Positions 38,905 to 55,310 of a DNA stretch of 64,000 nucleotides are shown one piece after another. Each line of letters opens with the position of its first letter. Positions within the stretch are counted from its first letter, which is position 1. The translations under genes were made by a program, and so were the position numbers. A model generated the notes under the pieces. The model was given only the letters and a program-made list of their open reading frames with translations. It was not told where the DNA came from and searched no databases. Source of the stretch: Acanthopleura granulata. Lineage: Eukaryota; Mollusca; Polyplacophora; Chitonida; Chitonidae. The stretch lies in the NCBI GenBank assembly GCA_016165875.1, contig JABBOT010000014.1:13207432-13271431 (forward strand), written 5' to 3'.

Positions 38905-39147
38905 TCGCGGTTGCATGGCTGAAGTGCTACTGCAGCACACTGACTCATGAGCCTCTCAACGGTGTGGTCGTCGTGAGTTCAAGTCCAGCTCATGCTTGTT
39001 TCCTCTCCTGTCGTACATGGTAAGATCTGCCAACAACCTGCAGATGGTTGGTTTCCCCGAGCTCTGCCCGGTTTTAATACTGCATCATAGAAGTGAAATA
39101 TTCTTTAGTAAGGTGTAAAACTCCAATCAAATAAATACATGAGTAAA
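38905..39147 (+). mobile_element. SINE, nearly full length, diverged
   Basis: Head with GCTACTGCAGCACACTGAC, GTCGTGAGTTCAAGTCCAGC (B-box), CAACAACCTGCAGATGGTTG, AAATATTCTTTAGTAAGGTG, tail CTCCAATCAAATAAATAC. Part of the core is deleted. Confidence 0.85.
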
Positions 39148-39650
39148 CTTGCTTTGCTTTGTGTATTTACAGTAAGTACACTAAACGTATACAAAGCTTC
39201 ATTTACACATTCCATAAAATGAAGATCTGCATGCACACCCAGGTACATCGGTGAAGCAAAATACCACACGGCAACTCTAAAGCTTAAACCCAAACCACAT
39301 AATATTAAAATTCCTGATCACACTTACGAATAAAAATGCTTCTGTAAACTGTCTCCAGATTTAAAAATATGGCACAAAAAAAACTATAAACATCCGTGAA
39401 TGGCAAAAGTGGTGGCCTGGGATTGCATCACAGGTGAACATAACGAGATCTGCCCAGGTAGGGTAAGGATCACAGAACTGTACGCTGTGCATTATATGGT
39501 ACTGGGGATGACTGGCTCGTGGCTACACTGAAGACTGAAGGTTTGAAAAGGTACAGGGCTGCATTAGGTATGTTTGTAGGCATGCATCTCACCACTGTCA
39601 TATTAGTGAGATAATAAGAACCTGGCACACTCAAAATAAAGTAGACTTCA

Positions 39651-39656
39651 TTTATT
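39651..39656 (-). terminator. Candidate poly(A) signal of secernin
   Basis: TTTATT on the plus strand reads AATAAA on the minus strand, about 510 nt after the secernin stop codon. It is the first canonical signal I found downstream. Confidence 0.4.
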
Positions 39657-39680
39657 TAAAGACACAGGCACAGGTAATGT

Positions 39681-40017
39681 AGTGTGCTTGTAGAGCAAGG
39701 ATAAAGTTACCACTATGTCTGCAATGCAAATGTAAAGTTACTATTGAGTTCAGCTATGGTAGAGTTACCGCTGTTTGTAGAGCTATGGTAAAGTTACCAC
39801 TGTGTTTGAAGAGCAATGGTGAAGTTACCAGTGTGTTTGTAGAACAATGGTAAAGTTACCAATGTATTTGTAGAGCTATGGTAAAGTTTAACCTGTGTGT
39901 TTGTAGAGCAATGGTAAAATTACCAGTGTGCTTGTAGAGCAATGGTAAAGTTACCAGTGTGTTTGTAGAGCAACAGTAAAGTTACCACTGTGTTTGAAGA
40001 GCAAGGGTAAAGATATG
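39681..40017. repeat. 31-bp minisatellite, about 11 copies
   Basis: The unit is close to TGTGTTTGTAGAGCAATGG followed by TAAAGTTACCAG. About eleven units differ by a few substitutions. It lies just past the secernin stop, before a minus-strand AATAAA at 39656-39651, so it is probably in the secernin 3'UTR. Confidence 0.85.
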
Positions 40018-40168
40018 TGTCTTGGTAAAGAAATTGTCTATTTTACACGTACCGTATGACTTTAAGACTGATGATTAGAATTCCCTGAAGGAAACCTTTA
40101 AGAGCCAGCTACTGAGTGTGTGTGCGTGAACTATACATAAATGAAATACCTTCAGTAAGATAAATGCT

Positions 40169-44608
<4,440 letters not shown>

Positions 44609-44732
44609 CTGAAAACAGAAGGGCAAAAATATAGAACTTCAATCACCAAGGACAGTGTAGCTTCACAAGTGCAACAGTCCTGAGTATGCAGCTTTCCACT
44701 GCTTATGCTAGCGGTAGCATGTGGGATATTCA

Positions 44733-44822
44733 CTAATGGCTCAGCTGGTAGGCTAGAGTACTGAACTTTGGATGCTGGATATCAGAGTTCAAATCCAAGA
44801 CTAGTTCATGGAAGAAATCTAT
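44733..44822 (+). repeat. tRNA-like sequence, probably a SINE head
   Basis: AATGGCTCAGCTGGTAGGCT fits an A-box, AGAGTTCAAATCCAAGACTA fits a B-box, and AACTTTGGATG lies where an anticodon arm would be. The arms do not fold into a full cloverleaf, so I take it as tRNA-derived and not a tRNA gene. Confidence 0.4.
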
Positions 44823-45384
44823 CAACTAACAGCCTACACGGGAAAGATCCTCAGACTACTGGTCAGTCAAATTTTTGTCAAATTTCATCATCTTTTGGGT
44901 GGGTTGTGAGGACGTCCTCTCTGTTACCATGGGCCATTTATTTATTATAAACGAGGAGCCTTCTTGTGTGGTAATTTAAAATTCTGAAATCCATCTAGAT
45001 GGACAACGACTGAAGCTGAGAACAGATTTCTTAAGGTATTTATACAATTCTTGTTTACTGCCATACACAACAGGTTACTCAAGAATGTTTCACTTCTACA
45101 ATTAATGACTGAAGGATACCAGAGTGTGTGGGGTAAACCACTGACGTTTGGTATGTCACTGACAAATTTTCCTGCATGTCATACACACAAAATACACAAT
45201 ACTGTAGGATGCCAAATAACATTCAACAAATCAGTTACGCTGCACCAACATTAACACAAGTGTGATCAACTGCTGCCACCAAAGGAGTGCCGAGGAATCC
45301 ACAAATTCCCTGTTCAATCTGGCATATCCTGCTACTTGGTTCCGGTGCAAGTCAACACCTGCTTTTTGTGGGATGTCACACACT

Positions 45385-45595
45385 GAGCTTGGGCGCCTCT
45401 ATGACCTAGGTGCTTTTCACCAACGCGATCGTTGTGAATTCAGGTCTGGCTCATGCTGGTTTCCTCTTCTGCCATATGTGGGCAGGCCTGCACGCAACCT
45501 GCAGATGGTCTTAGGATTCCCCCGGCTAACCATAAGTGAAACATTCTTGAGTATGGTGTAAAACACCACTTAGTTAAATGAATAAATAAATTAAT
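45385..45595 (+). mobile_element. SINE, nearly full length, core shortened
   Basis: GCGCCTCTATGACCTAGGTG, GTTGTGAATTCAGGTCTGGC, CATATGTGGGCAGGCCTGC, ACATTCTTGAGTATGGTGTA, tail AATGAATAAATAAAT. The block CCCACCATAATGCTGG is deleted to ACCATAAG. Confidence 0.85.
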
Positions 45596-45599
45596 CCAA

Positions 45600-47040
45600 T
45601 TGAGCTTGCTTTAATAAAATGTATGCATGACTCCCCTTTCTCATGCACCTTGTCGTGTCCCAACTACAGCACGATCCACGCGAGTCAAGATGACACCAAA
45701 TCAGACATAGTTCCAGTACAAGAAGTTACCCCTGCTTCGCACGTCAGTGCACGGTTAAATGATTTGAGCCACACATTTGCGGTTATATGCTCGCACTGCC
45801 TTTTGAAGGTTGCCGACGAGACACCCAGCACCGACGCCTGACCGTGACGTTATACATGTAGGTCCGCACACTGTTCATGACGGTACGACAAGCCGGCTCA
45901 TGAACAGCTGAACTTTCTCAAATGAATTAAGTTCGCCAATGTAACACCGTCAAATCCACTGAGATCTATATTGGTTACATTGGTTATGTATATGATATGC
46001 GGCGCTAGAAAATGATGGATAAACTCACTAGCGTCGATCCGATTTGAGTGCAGTGTTTTCGTCTATCAGATGTTGATGGCCCAAGGATGTTGATGTCATA
46101 CAGAGGAGCAGCGCCATCTATATGATGCTGGACTTAGAAACTGAAAATCGATAGTAACGTTTTCATCTAGTGATCATCTCCCTTTGAGTGTCCCTTGGAC
46201 AAGCTGTTTCCTCGCGTTTAGTTGGTTTCGTTCGGAGGTTAGGAAATTTGTAATGGAGTGTAAAGAAAAGGACATATACACTCAGCTTTAAAAAAAAATA
46301 GTGTCTCTTTTTTCTTTTTTTTTTTCTAAATTACACCGGTATCACTATAAGATGAGCATGGTACCACTGCGTAGCGTAAACGATGTGCGTAAAAAAGGCA
46401 AAACACTGTGCATAAAAACATGTCAAAATATTTTTCATAGTAGAATTGTGATTTGCTTGGGAAATGAGAAAATGTGCAATCTGCGACGACATATCAGGAA
46501 CGACAACTGCGAAAAAGATTTTGCAGCGGCCACCGGTTGACGTCTCTATGCCAGCGTTGCCAGCGTGACACATGGAAGAGCGAAAGGCAAAATTGGTGCT
46601 TTGACAGCTGGCTAACGTGGGATTTTTCTGTGATGCTATTTTACTGAGTATGCTCTGAACTTGAAATTTAGTTCAGTAAAGCACTTTTAGTGACACAGTT
46701 TTTATCAGAGAGATTATATCATCAAGATAAACAAAAGTATATGTTGGATGTCGATATTCGAACCCTCTATGATAGCCTTTAGGTATACCTTGCGATTCAT
46801 GTGGGCCGAGGTGTGGTGTAGGCCTATAGTTCAGTTGTGTCTGTGAATTACCAGAAAGGCGGACTGGACGTATCAACAAAGTGACATAAATCTGAAACCA
46901 ACACGGAAGTTTACTGTGTTGTAACATGCTAGGTAGCTGACTGTCGCCTACATACATTATCGCGGTGTCCAGCACGGTGCACCGGTCCCATAGAAATCCC
47001 CGGTGAAAATTTGACTATAAATCACAGCTGAAACTCTGCC
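45600..47040. other. Upstream region of secernin, no gene supported
   Basis: It may hold the secernin promoter and a first exon. One donor-like site is on the minus strand at about 46024 (GCTA/GTGAGT), but its upstream frame ends in phase 2 and the known exon needs phase 1. Confidence 0.4.
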
Positions 47041-47066
47041 TTACATATGGTATTAGCAGATTTCTT

Positions 47067-47392
47067 GTCTCATCCAGTTTGTAAAAATAGCAAAGCCGGT
47101 GCAGGTCAACCATCTTTCAACAGCAATCCAGTCGGTTAAACTTTTGAACTGGGCTCTTTGAGTCAACGTCCGCCATGTCTTGAAATTAAAACTTCTTGCA
47201 GGAGATGGGTCGCGAAAATTTGATCTCGCCCTACACATACTCATGCGCTGTCCTGAGTATGTGTAGGGTGGGATAATATTTTCACTGCAAGAATTTTGAC
47301 GTTGGCTTGAAATATGTTACTGACTGGATTTCAGTTGAAAGATGGTTGACCAGTTCCGCCTTTGCTATTTTTACAAACCAGTTGAGTGAAGG
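47067..47392. mobile_element. Fold-back element with central palindrome
   Basis: CAGTTTGTAAAAATAGCAAA and GGTCAACCATCTTTCAAC on the left are inverted at GTTGAAAGATGGTTGACC and TTTGCTATTTTTACAAACCA on the right. The centre is CCCTACACATACTCA, a short gap, TGAGTATGTGTAGGG. The left arm is about 40 bp longer. There is no frame of note. Confidence 0.82.
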
Positions 47393-47554
47393 AATCTACT
47401 CATGCCAAATGTAAGGTAGGGTTCGAGCTGTTATTTGTTGTGAAATATTCACCTCGGACTTCCTTGGGACTGATTCTGGGTGCTATGGTAATCTACGTAG
47501 GTAGATCAGCTAACTGTACTGTAGAAGTTGTGTATATGACTGAACAAGGGTTGG

Positions 47555-47615
47555 ATACTGTGGGGTGAAAGTGAAATATTCTCAAGTACAGTGTAAAACG
47601 CCAATCAAATAAACA
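47555..47615 (+). mobile_element. SINE tail fragment
   Basis: GTGAAATATTCTCAAGTACA, GTGTAAAACGCCAATCAAAT, AAACAG. Only the 3' end is kept. Confidence 0.7.
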
Positions 47616-47927
47616 GAAGTTGTGCTACTGTCATTTTTGGCGTAATAATGACTAAAGATCTTGCTTTATGCAAGTGTCATCTCATGTGATTGAATATATG
47701 AATCCTCTTGTAACAAATGTGAATGGTTTACTCTAAACACTAATTTTGTTTCGCCTGCAATATACTGACTACCATAATATACTGGCCACCGTTGTATCAG
47801 TGAACATTTCTTCAGCAGGGTGTTTACTAATAATCAGTAAAAAGAAACCTGAATCATCATCATAGCAGTTAAAACCCTCAGGGTATGAAGTTATGATACT
47901 ATAATATTGCTCTTGTGTGCTCATATA

Positions 47928-49245
47928 GTTTAAAAGAAACACAACAAAAAATATAATAAAATACTAGTATAAGTTATTTCAGAAGGGTACACTACATACA
48001 GACTAACGAGCATAGGCATTTTTAATGATGTGCTTGGTAACTCTGTGTAAGATCAGCTTTTAATCTAGAATTCTTAAGAGACCGTGGGATACCTGATCGG
48101 ACACACGATAACCGGTTGTCCGTACCCTACGCTCTTCAGTGTTAGAGGAGAGACACTCCTTCGTTTTGTGAAGTATGCTCCTTGTTATTAATACAGCCAA
48201 AGACCATGCAAAGTGGCTCCCTGGTTGAGATCGTGGGAAATAACCCCAGAAATATTTGCCTACCACTTTCTCGTTGAAAATGACTTTAAAGTAAAGGACA
48301 GCTCATGGCAGAAATACTGTTCATTAAAAAGATTACAAAATTCCCTTTGTATGCAAAAAACTGTTCGAATTTATATGAATTTGTTGTTGAATTATCTTCG
48401 TTTGAAGTGTGGAGTATGTTACTGCTGGTTTTAAGCTTATGAGAGCTTGAGCAGTCATAGAGCTAACAGATATCAGCTATCTATTAGCTGTGACGTAAAT
48501 GTTCTCAGTTGACTGTCAATGTAAAATGTAATAACATGGGGACAGGACACTGTTTTAATGTTACATATTTTAATTATAACAAATATATGTGTGAAGAACA
48601 CAGCAAAGCATATCCAGATCATCATATTTGGCAGAAGTAAGTTTCTTGATCATTTCACATTATAAATTTATAAATAAGTTTCAACAACAACCAAAACAAC
48701 TAACTACAGTCACCGTTGACAAGAGTGTTCCATGATTGGAACAACTACATCACAGCCTGCACAGAATGGCTGAGTTTCATGCTAGTCGATGGAGCATGGT
48801 TAAATGTGGATTTCCACTGTCTTAGTACCTGCTAGAAAACATGCTTCACCAAATTAAAACATAATATTGTCCAACCTTTTTGGTAAACTTAACTTTGAAC
48901 ATGGGCTGTGTTTCACGTTCAAGGACATCAGAATTGCACGTCTCGTAATCAAATGGAAAACAGCTGACTGAACATTACTTCTATATGACAAGACGGTGAA
49001 GTAGAAATGAGTCACATTAAACTGGGAACGAATGCCTTTTTGGGTGGTGGAAGTATGTTGCTCTTGATTGGTTAAAATTGAGAGCGTGGATCCACATTCA
49101 ATTTTCCCTTTATGGCATGCATTGGTGCTTTTGCTTACTTTGGACTGTGATATGTCACTTATCCTACATTTCAAAAGTATAGAGTGACTTTTTTTAAAAA
49201 TTTGAATGGGGTTCTTTACTGATACACACATACAGTTGGTCTTGT
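47928..49245 (+). repeat. Unclassified dispersed repeat, copy 4, split by an insertion
   Basis: The 5' half is 47928-48300 (TTTAAAAGAAACACAACAAA; CAACTCTG-like and CTTTCTCGTTGAAAATGACT). The 3' half is 48921-49245 (GGACATCAGAATTGCACGTC; TTGATTGGTTAAAATTGAGA). AAGGACA stands at both sides of the break. Confidence 0.68.
48301..48927. mobile_element. About 620-bp insertion inside the dispersed repeat, flanked by AAGGACA
   Basis: The sequence at 48301-48920 is absent from the other three copies. The 7-bp AAGGACA at 48294-48300 and 48921-48927 looks like a target-site duplication, and copy 2 has AAAGGATATCAG uninterrupted. The insert shows no terminal repeats or coding frame. Confidence 0.5.
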
Positions 49246-49402
49246 GTTGTCCTTTTTTCCTACTTTTCCTCTTGGCTTCTGTACAGGCACTTTATAAAGT
49301 TTAGCTTCTGTTACGAAAGAGTGATTAGGAATACTATAAGTACTTGTCCATGTAAATCTTGTAGTTTATAATTTTTGTTTTCATTTTTCAGAAAGTGCAG
49401 TG

Positions 49403-52400
49403 ATGGCTCATGCTCTGGCCTCCACACCTCAGACTCCAGCCATGACCTCAACATCATGTCCAGCTTCAACTTTGAACTCTTTACAGACTTACATTCACAT
49501 TGCTGAGGATTTCATCGGTCGATGTGAGAAAATTCCAGTTCTAGGGATTCACAAGCTGAAGAAGAAATGTCAGTCAGAGTTAAAGTTCCTGCAATCAGTA
49601 AGTCTAAAGAGTCTTCACTTTTTATTGGTTTTTTTTTTGTGTGTTGGGGGGGGGGGCTTTGTTGATTCTGTGATTCTGTTGGCAGGGATCTTCCTAATAT
49701 TTTATCATTTACCTGACAATCAGTTTTTGTTTTGAAAGCTGATAATTCACCTTGTCAATTGTATTTGAGTGTATTAGTCTGTGGCTGTTTTAAGCTTGTT
49801 GTGGAGGCAACACAACATTTCTTACAGTGTGTTCGTTATAATTTTGGCAAGTCATTGAAGTTGTGTGTTAAAGCTCTTTTTATGGAAATATTTGCTCTGT
49901 TAAATCCCACTTTGAATTCATAATTCTAAATTTTGCATTTGCAGCTTTACATTTGCCTTATGTAAAGAGATAGATTTTGTCAAATGAGTTTAATTTCAGT
50001 ACATTTTGTATGAAAGTGCAATACCCGGCAGTTAATAAAAAGCAGCACACATGATTGGAATGAGAGTTACCCACCTTTATTGTGCCTTGTGTATCTGTAA
50101 GTTGTCTCCCTTAGTCCACCCAAAAGGCATTAATCTGTTCACGTGCATATCAGATGTTTTCCCATCTTAACCTTAGGGATATCTATTTTTTTAGCAACAT
50201 GGTATAAACCAGAAATCACAAAATATTGAAATTATGATTGGTGTTTAAGTATTAATATGATCAATAAATTTGGTGACGGAGATGTTTTCTAAATTGTCTG
50301 TATCAGACATTCATGAGGAGTCCCAACAATTTTATAACTGATGTTTTATTTCACTGTGGAAAATATGACGGTAAAGCATAAATGACAGACTGCATATCGA
50401 GGAGTAAAGCTCTAAACTACACTGGTGAGTTCCCATAATATTTAGGCTACGTAATGTAGGATGCAGAGCAAGTTATTTAAACAGTTTTATACTCAACAAT
50501 AGTGAAATTAAAGGCATGCAGATAAGGTACAGTTGGTTAGTGTGAGATAACTATCAGATTACGACATGTCAATCATGTATGTGAAGACATCCAGATTCCT
50601 ACTGTCACAACGAACTTAATCACTATACATATAATTTGAGTGGGGGCCTCCGTGGCTCAGTCAGTTACCGTGTTATTGCAGTACAATGACCCGAAGCCTC
50701 CCACCAATGCGGTCGCTGTGAGTTCAAGTCCAACTCATGCTGGCTTCCTCTCCTGCCGTATGTGGGAAGGTCTGCCAGCAACCTGCAGATTGTCGTGGGT
50801 TTCCGCTGGGCTCTGCCCGGTTTCCTCCCACCATAATGCTGGCCGCCGTCGTATAGGTGAAATATTCTTGAGTATGGCGTAAAACACCAATCAAATAAAT
50901 AAATCAAATAAATATAATTTGAAGGAATTTTTTGGAATACTGAGTGAATGAAATTCTATAGGTGCACTTTGTAAATATTTTGTTACTTAATATGTAAAAA
51001 CGATACCTAGTTATAGATAATTGGTGCATTAAAGTCATTATTGCCAGTGATGTAACTTTACACTTGCTTGAAGTAGATTTAACTGTGTTTGGGCAAATAA
51101 ATCGTGTGTCTTTTCTGCCCAGTTCTGCAGTCATTTTCTAAGACTTCAGTTTCCACTCAACTTTAGAACCAGTATCAGGAGCTATGTTTGGCATAGATAT
51201 TCTTGAAAAAAATCAATCCAAATGACAATGCCCCTGAAGGTGTTTAATCAATACACAGAGTGATTTTTTTTCCAAGATTATAGATGACACTGTCTTTCTT
51301 CGGCCATAGATCTGTTCTAAAAGTCAAAGCAGGTTGGTAACACCATCCGTCAGATACATTGAGTAATTACTTTGGGGGCATCTGTCTTGTTTGCTCTGGA
51401 AACCCTGCCACAGCCAAACTCTGCCACTGTCACAAATAAGTGATGGAGTGCTTTTTGAAACATTAGAATAACCTGACTTCTGTAAAAGAAACACTCTAGA
51501 CTAGATTTCCAATTCCATTTTTGGGGAAAAAAGAAAAAACCCCGGAAAAAACCCCAACAAGTTGTTACGTAAATAAACATTTTAGAAGATTTGTAGACAG
51601 CTGGATAAAAGGAGTTTCACTGGGCTGTTGACTCTGAAATAAGTGGTTATTAACACATGATGTGCTCTCTTGTCAGTATACAGGGACGCCACATAAATCT
51701 ACTCCACGTGGACTGAATTAAAACATGGCCCGTTTATTTGTAACTATAGTTCATTCAAGCAAACTAGGCTTGTTGTGGCATTCCAGATATTAACAGCACT
51801 GTAACAACAATTATGGGAAAGAGCTTAGTACACGTGGAATACCTGGGATTCTATGAATACCACAAGCTTAAATTCTCACCTTAGAATCCATCTTATAAGT
51901 GATTTAATTGTCTCAACATAACCATCTTTCACGGACCAACAAACCTTAAAGTTTTGTCAAAAATATGAAAAGCAAAAGTGCTTAACTATTAGTGTCTTCA
52001 CTTGAATGTGTAAGGAGTGTGCAGTATATATTTGAAGTGTAATGTTTATAACATGGATAACGTGTTAAGTAATAGTGTCATTGATGAGTCTTAAAGACAC
52101 TTGCTTGTAAACCAACTGATGTGTATGGACAATCCACTGCTGATTTGGAACGGCCAGGATTACATACTGTGCTATATAATTGAGCACTCAGCATATTCAC
52201 TACAACTAGAAATGAAACAGATTCTGATTTTGGGGGGAACACCATTGACAGCAAATAGCTTCTTAAGTGTCACTAACAGGTGCCGTCGCACCCCTATCTA
52301 TTATCAATCCCATGACAGATTTTGGCCATGCAATGTTGATGTGTGGAGAACTGGTAATTGTAGCAGTTGTGAGCAGGGATGTGAGGAATAGCTGCGACTG

Positions 52401-55310
52401 AATGGGAGGAAGTTTGATCACATAAACTGGAGACCAGAGTTCAGTACAAAGTCTTGGCAAACCTGAGACATCAAAATTAGGAATCTCTGATCTTCCGGAC
52501 TTTGTGCTCAGCTTGACTTTAGGACAATCATGACCCACTTCGCCTGTCTTCGGATTCATGTTGACAATGACCGAATCTAGATTTGTGTGTATTGAGTGGC
52601 CATCTTCCCACCAAAACTGGGCTCTGTCTTACTTTCAAATCTAAGTAAAATATTTTCATTGTGAATGGGAAAAAATGGCCAAAACAGTCTTAATTTTGAA
52701 CTTACTGAATGTTTTCAATTTGACAAATAATTTCTGACATGAGGTCATTAGTATTCAAGATGGCTGACCCCATAGAGCCTTCATTCAAAGATGTCTTGTT
52801 GTATGCCAAATGTTCTCCAAGAGTGACTAACAGAGATCCCTTAGAAAAGCAGGTTGAAACATTATTCAGTGCATGATTGATATTCTGCCAACAGAATATG
52901 GGAAAAGTGTGACATTTCACCTCTAATCGCGAGTCCATTTGCGGTAACTTTTTAACTTTGGTACCCTGAGCATTGGTGTGGCGTCCAATAACAGGGAAAG
53001 CAATGTTAAAAAAAAAATAATGTTAGCGTTGGTATCCTAAAAAGTACTGCAAGGATTGAACTCGGGGTTTGTACACATGTAGAGCACACCAACGCAATGG
53101 AGATATTCCATCCTTGATTCCTTGTGTGCACATTAAATATCGTAAATTACCAAAATCCTCACTTTGTGTACTGTGTATTAGAATCTTTGTTAAACAAAAT
53201 GTAACAGGTGGTATCTTAAGAAATACTGGATGTATTGAGTTTAGGGTTTGCACACATGGATACATGGGTTTGCACACATGGGATATTCCATGATTGAATT
53301 ATGTGTGCATATTAAATACCGTAAATTACCAAATTCATGACTTAGTGTACTGCATATTAGAATCTATCCCCTGCAGGCAAGCTCCTTGGTAGCCTTGCTG
53401 CCACATCTAAGTTAAATCTACACCTGTCTGCCTGGTTCCATATGAAAACCAGGAAAATTACGTAGTAAAATGGAGACACAATACATCAGAGGTCAAAGTG
53501 GCGAGGTAGGAGTAGATTTGCCTCTAAGATTAGATTAAACCTAAGGAATGTTGGTCTGGGCTCATTATTCTGAAGCTGGTCAAATGGAAATCTCAAAAAG
53601 CAATAGATATACCGGGTATAAATACTTGTGAGGTGTTTGCTTATGAAGTAGTTGCCAATCCAGTGTCATTGTAAGGTGACAAGCATGTATGGTGTTATGT
53701 TTCTTGACAGACCAGTGTCAGTTCACTCTGGCTGGATGGAGTATACGTGTAGTACCCGTACTTGTAGTTGTTTACTAGAGTTCTGGCTCCTGTTCCACAA
53801 AGCAGTCGTGGACTACCGTAGAAAGTTTGGCTGATAAATTCTACCCCTAAAGTTTAGCGGATTTGATTGGGCGGTAGAGATCAGAGGAGAGAGTGATCAT
53901 CGCCCAGCTGTGCAGTAAGGGCCAGTGACCGCACCACCCACCACGTGGGGTACACTCGTCAGACATGAACAGGCTGAGGGGTGTTTAATGCTTTCTCATT
54001 GTGAACGGTATGCTTCTTAGAGGCAGGCCACTTTCACATAGGAGTTCTGTTTGTTTATTGTAAATTTAAGTAAAGAAAATGTTGAGCCATGCCTGACAAC
54101 CCTGGAGTGGTTGCGGCAAGTAGTGCTACCGGCTGGTAGTGATCACGGGAAAATACTGATCTGATTGCAATATGCAGACGTGACTGACAAGCCTGGCAAT
54201 GTATCTGATATGTATTTATTGTGTTCATGGTTGTCCAAGATGCCCAAAATAAAAATAAGCAGTCCTCAGCATGTCTTTTGTGTAACAAATGATTTAAATG
54301 GCTGAGACGTGTGGCTCGATATTGGGAACTTGACATAAAGCCTCCAATAGCCACAGTAAAATTGCAATTTCAGTAAAAGGGCAGATGGTTTCAAAGCTTT
54401 GAAGCTCCGTCGCAGACGGCATGTCTCACATCAGCCCCATGTAATGATGTATGTTAGCGGAGCTAAACTGCTCAAAGCACGGAGAGAGAGGCCCCAACTT
54501 CTGGGCCGTCGTAATACTGGATAGCAATGCTAAATCTTACAACCAACTCCCCAGGTAGGAAAATACTTAAAGCTTACAACATTTCCAGCAAAGACTGCAC
54601 ATCTGTAATTTCAGGGATTACAACCCATCACTTCTTGACAGGTAATTTGCATAAGAATGCCTCTGAGCGCGACCACGGAAAACATCCACGCCATCCCCAC
54701 ACCTGTGAGTTCAGTCTATGGGAATTACTGTGTTATATATAAAGACTAAACTGTATGCTACCACTGGATTTTGCAGTGTTGGTAGAAGTCTGGCTTGCGC
54801 ATAAATGGATCTCTGCCACTGCTCACATGAACTTCAAGACGTTACAAACCAACAAGTTAAATGTACTAGTGGGAAGTAGGGGAGTGATGTGTCCCGAAAC
54901 ACAGGCAGCCGGTCACCAAAACTTGCAACCAAAATTCACACATCTGTCAGCCGATTACTTCCTTCTTCTACAGTGACAGTTGTGGGTTTGAAAACTATCA
55001 GCTGTGAAAGTACAGACCAGATATTTTTGTGTGTGTACAACATTCAGAACACAGGTGTATGGACGAACAAGCATGGGCAACATTTTTTCTGATATAGTGA
55101 CAGAGTAATTATTAATTAGCAATTTATTAACACTTTAGACCTTCACACATGTGCATGTCCCGTTTGGTAGCTGCCTGTTTTTGACTTGTCACTTCATGTG
55201 AACTGTAGGCGGAGATAAATGAGCTGATGTTCCAGGGATTTACTGTTGAGAAAATCAGGACTGTGCTTCGTATCATACAGCTAAATTATCCTGCCATCAG
55301 CCTGGGATAA
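49403..55310 (+). CDS. Unrecognised 98-residue protein, two exons
   Basis: Exon A runs from the acceptor TTTTTCAG/AAAG at 49392 with ATG at 49403 to 49597 before GTAAGT (65 codons, phase 0). Exon B starts at 55209 after AACTGTAG and ends with TAA at 55308-55310 (33 codons). The protein begins MAHALASTPQTPAMTSTSCP, a low-complexity Ser/Thr/Pro leader. A helical, charged part follows (AEDFIGRCEKIPVLGIHKLK, then KKKCQSELKFLQ). The end reads AEINELMFQGFTVEKIRTVL then RIIQLNYPAIS, which looks like a small amphipathic helical domain. I do not recognise the family. Sharp exon edges and non-random amino-acid content support it. A non-coding 5' exon may lie upstream, since the phase before the ATG is free. 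There is no signal peptide or membrane segment. Confidence 0.55.
50641..50912 (+). mobile_element. Full-length tRNA-derived SINE (best copy)
   Basis: Head GGGGGCCTCCGTGGCTCAGT (A-box TGGCTCAG at 50653-50660), B-box TGTGAGTTCAAGTC at about 50718-50730, CCTGCCGTATGTGGGAAGG, CAGCAACCTGCAGATTGTCG, core CCACCATAATGCTGGCCGCC, ATTCTTGAGTATGGCGTAAA, tail ACCAATCAAATAAATAAAT. Little decay, so probably young. Confidence 0.95.
53025..53370. repeat. Tandem duplication of about 175 bp
   Basis: GGTATCCTAAAAAGTACTGC, CACATTAAATATCGTAAATT and TTGTGTACTGTGTATTAGAA recur as GGTATCTTAAGAAATACTGG, CATATTAAATACCGTAAATT and TAGTGTACTGCATATTAGAA. The second copy also carries a small internal repeat of GGGTTTGCACACATGG. 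Confidence 0.8.

Larger units (their letters stand above)
49598..55208. other. Long intron of the 98-residue gene, repeats only
   Basis: Besides the SINE at 50641 and the duplication at 53025-53370, no further exon was found that fits the phase on both sides. Open frames in between look like chance. Confidence 0.45.

Noticed and set aside
44733..44822. Possible tRNA gene
   Set aside because: A- and B-box-like words are present, but acceptor and T-arm pairing are poor, so a SINE head is more likely.
46024..46110. Upstream coding exon of secernin (minus strand, begins MTSTSLGHQHLID)
   Set aside because: It ends with two bases left over, while the first recognised secernin exon needs one; joining them would break the frame.
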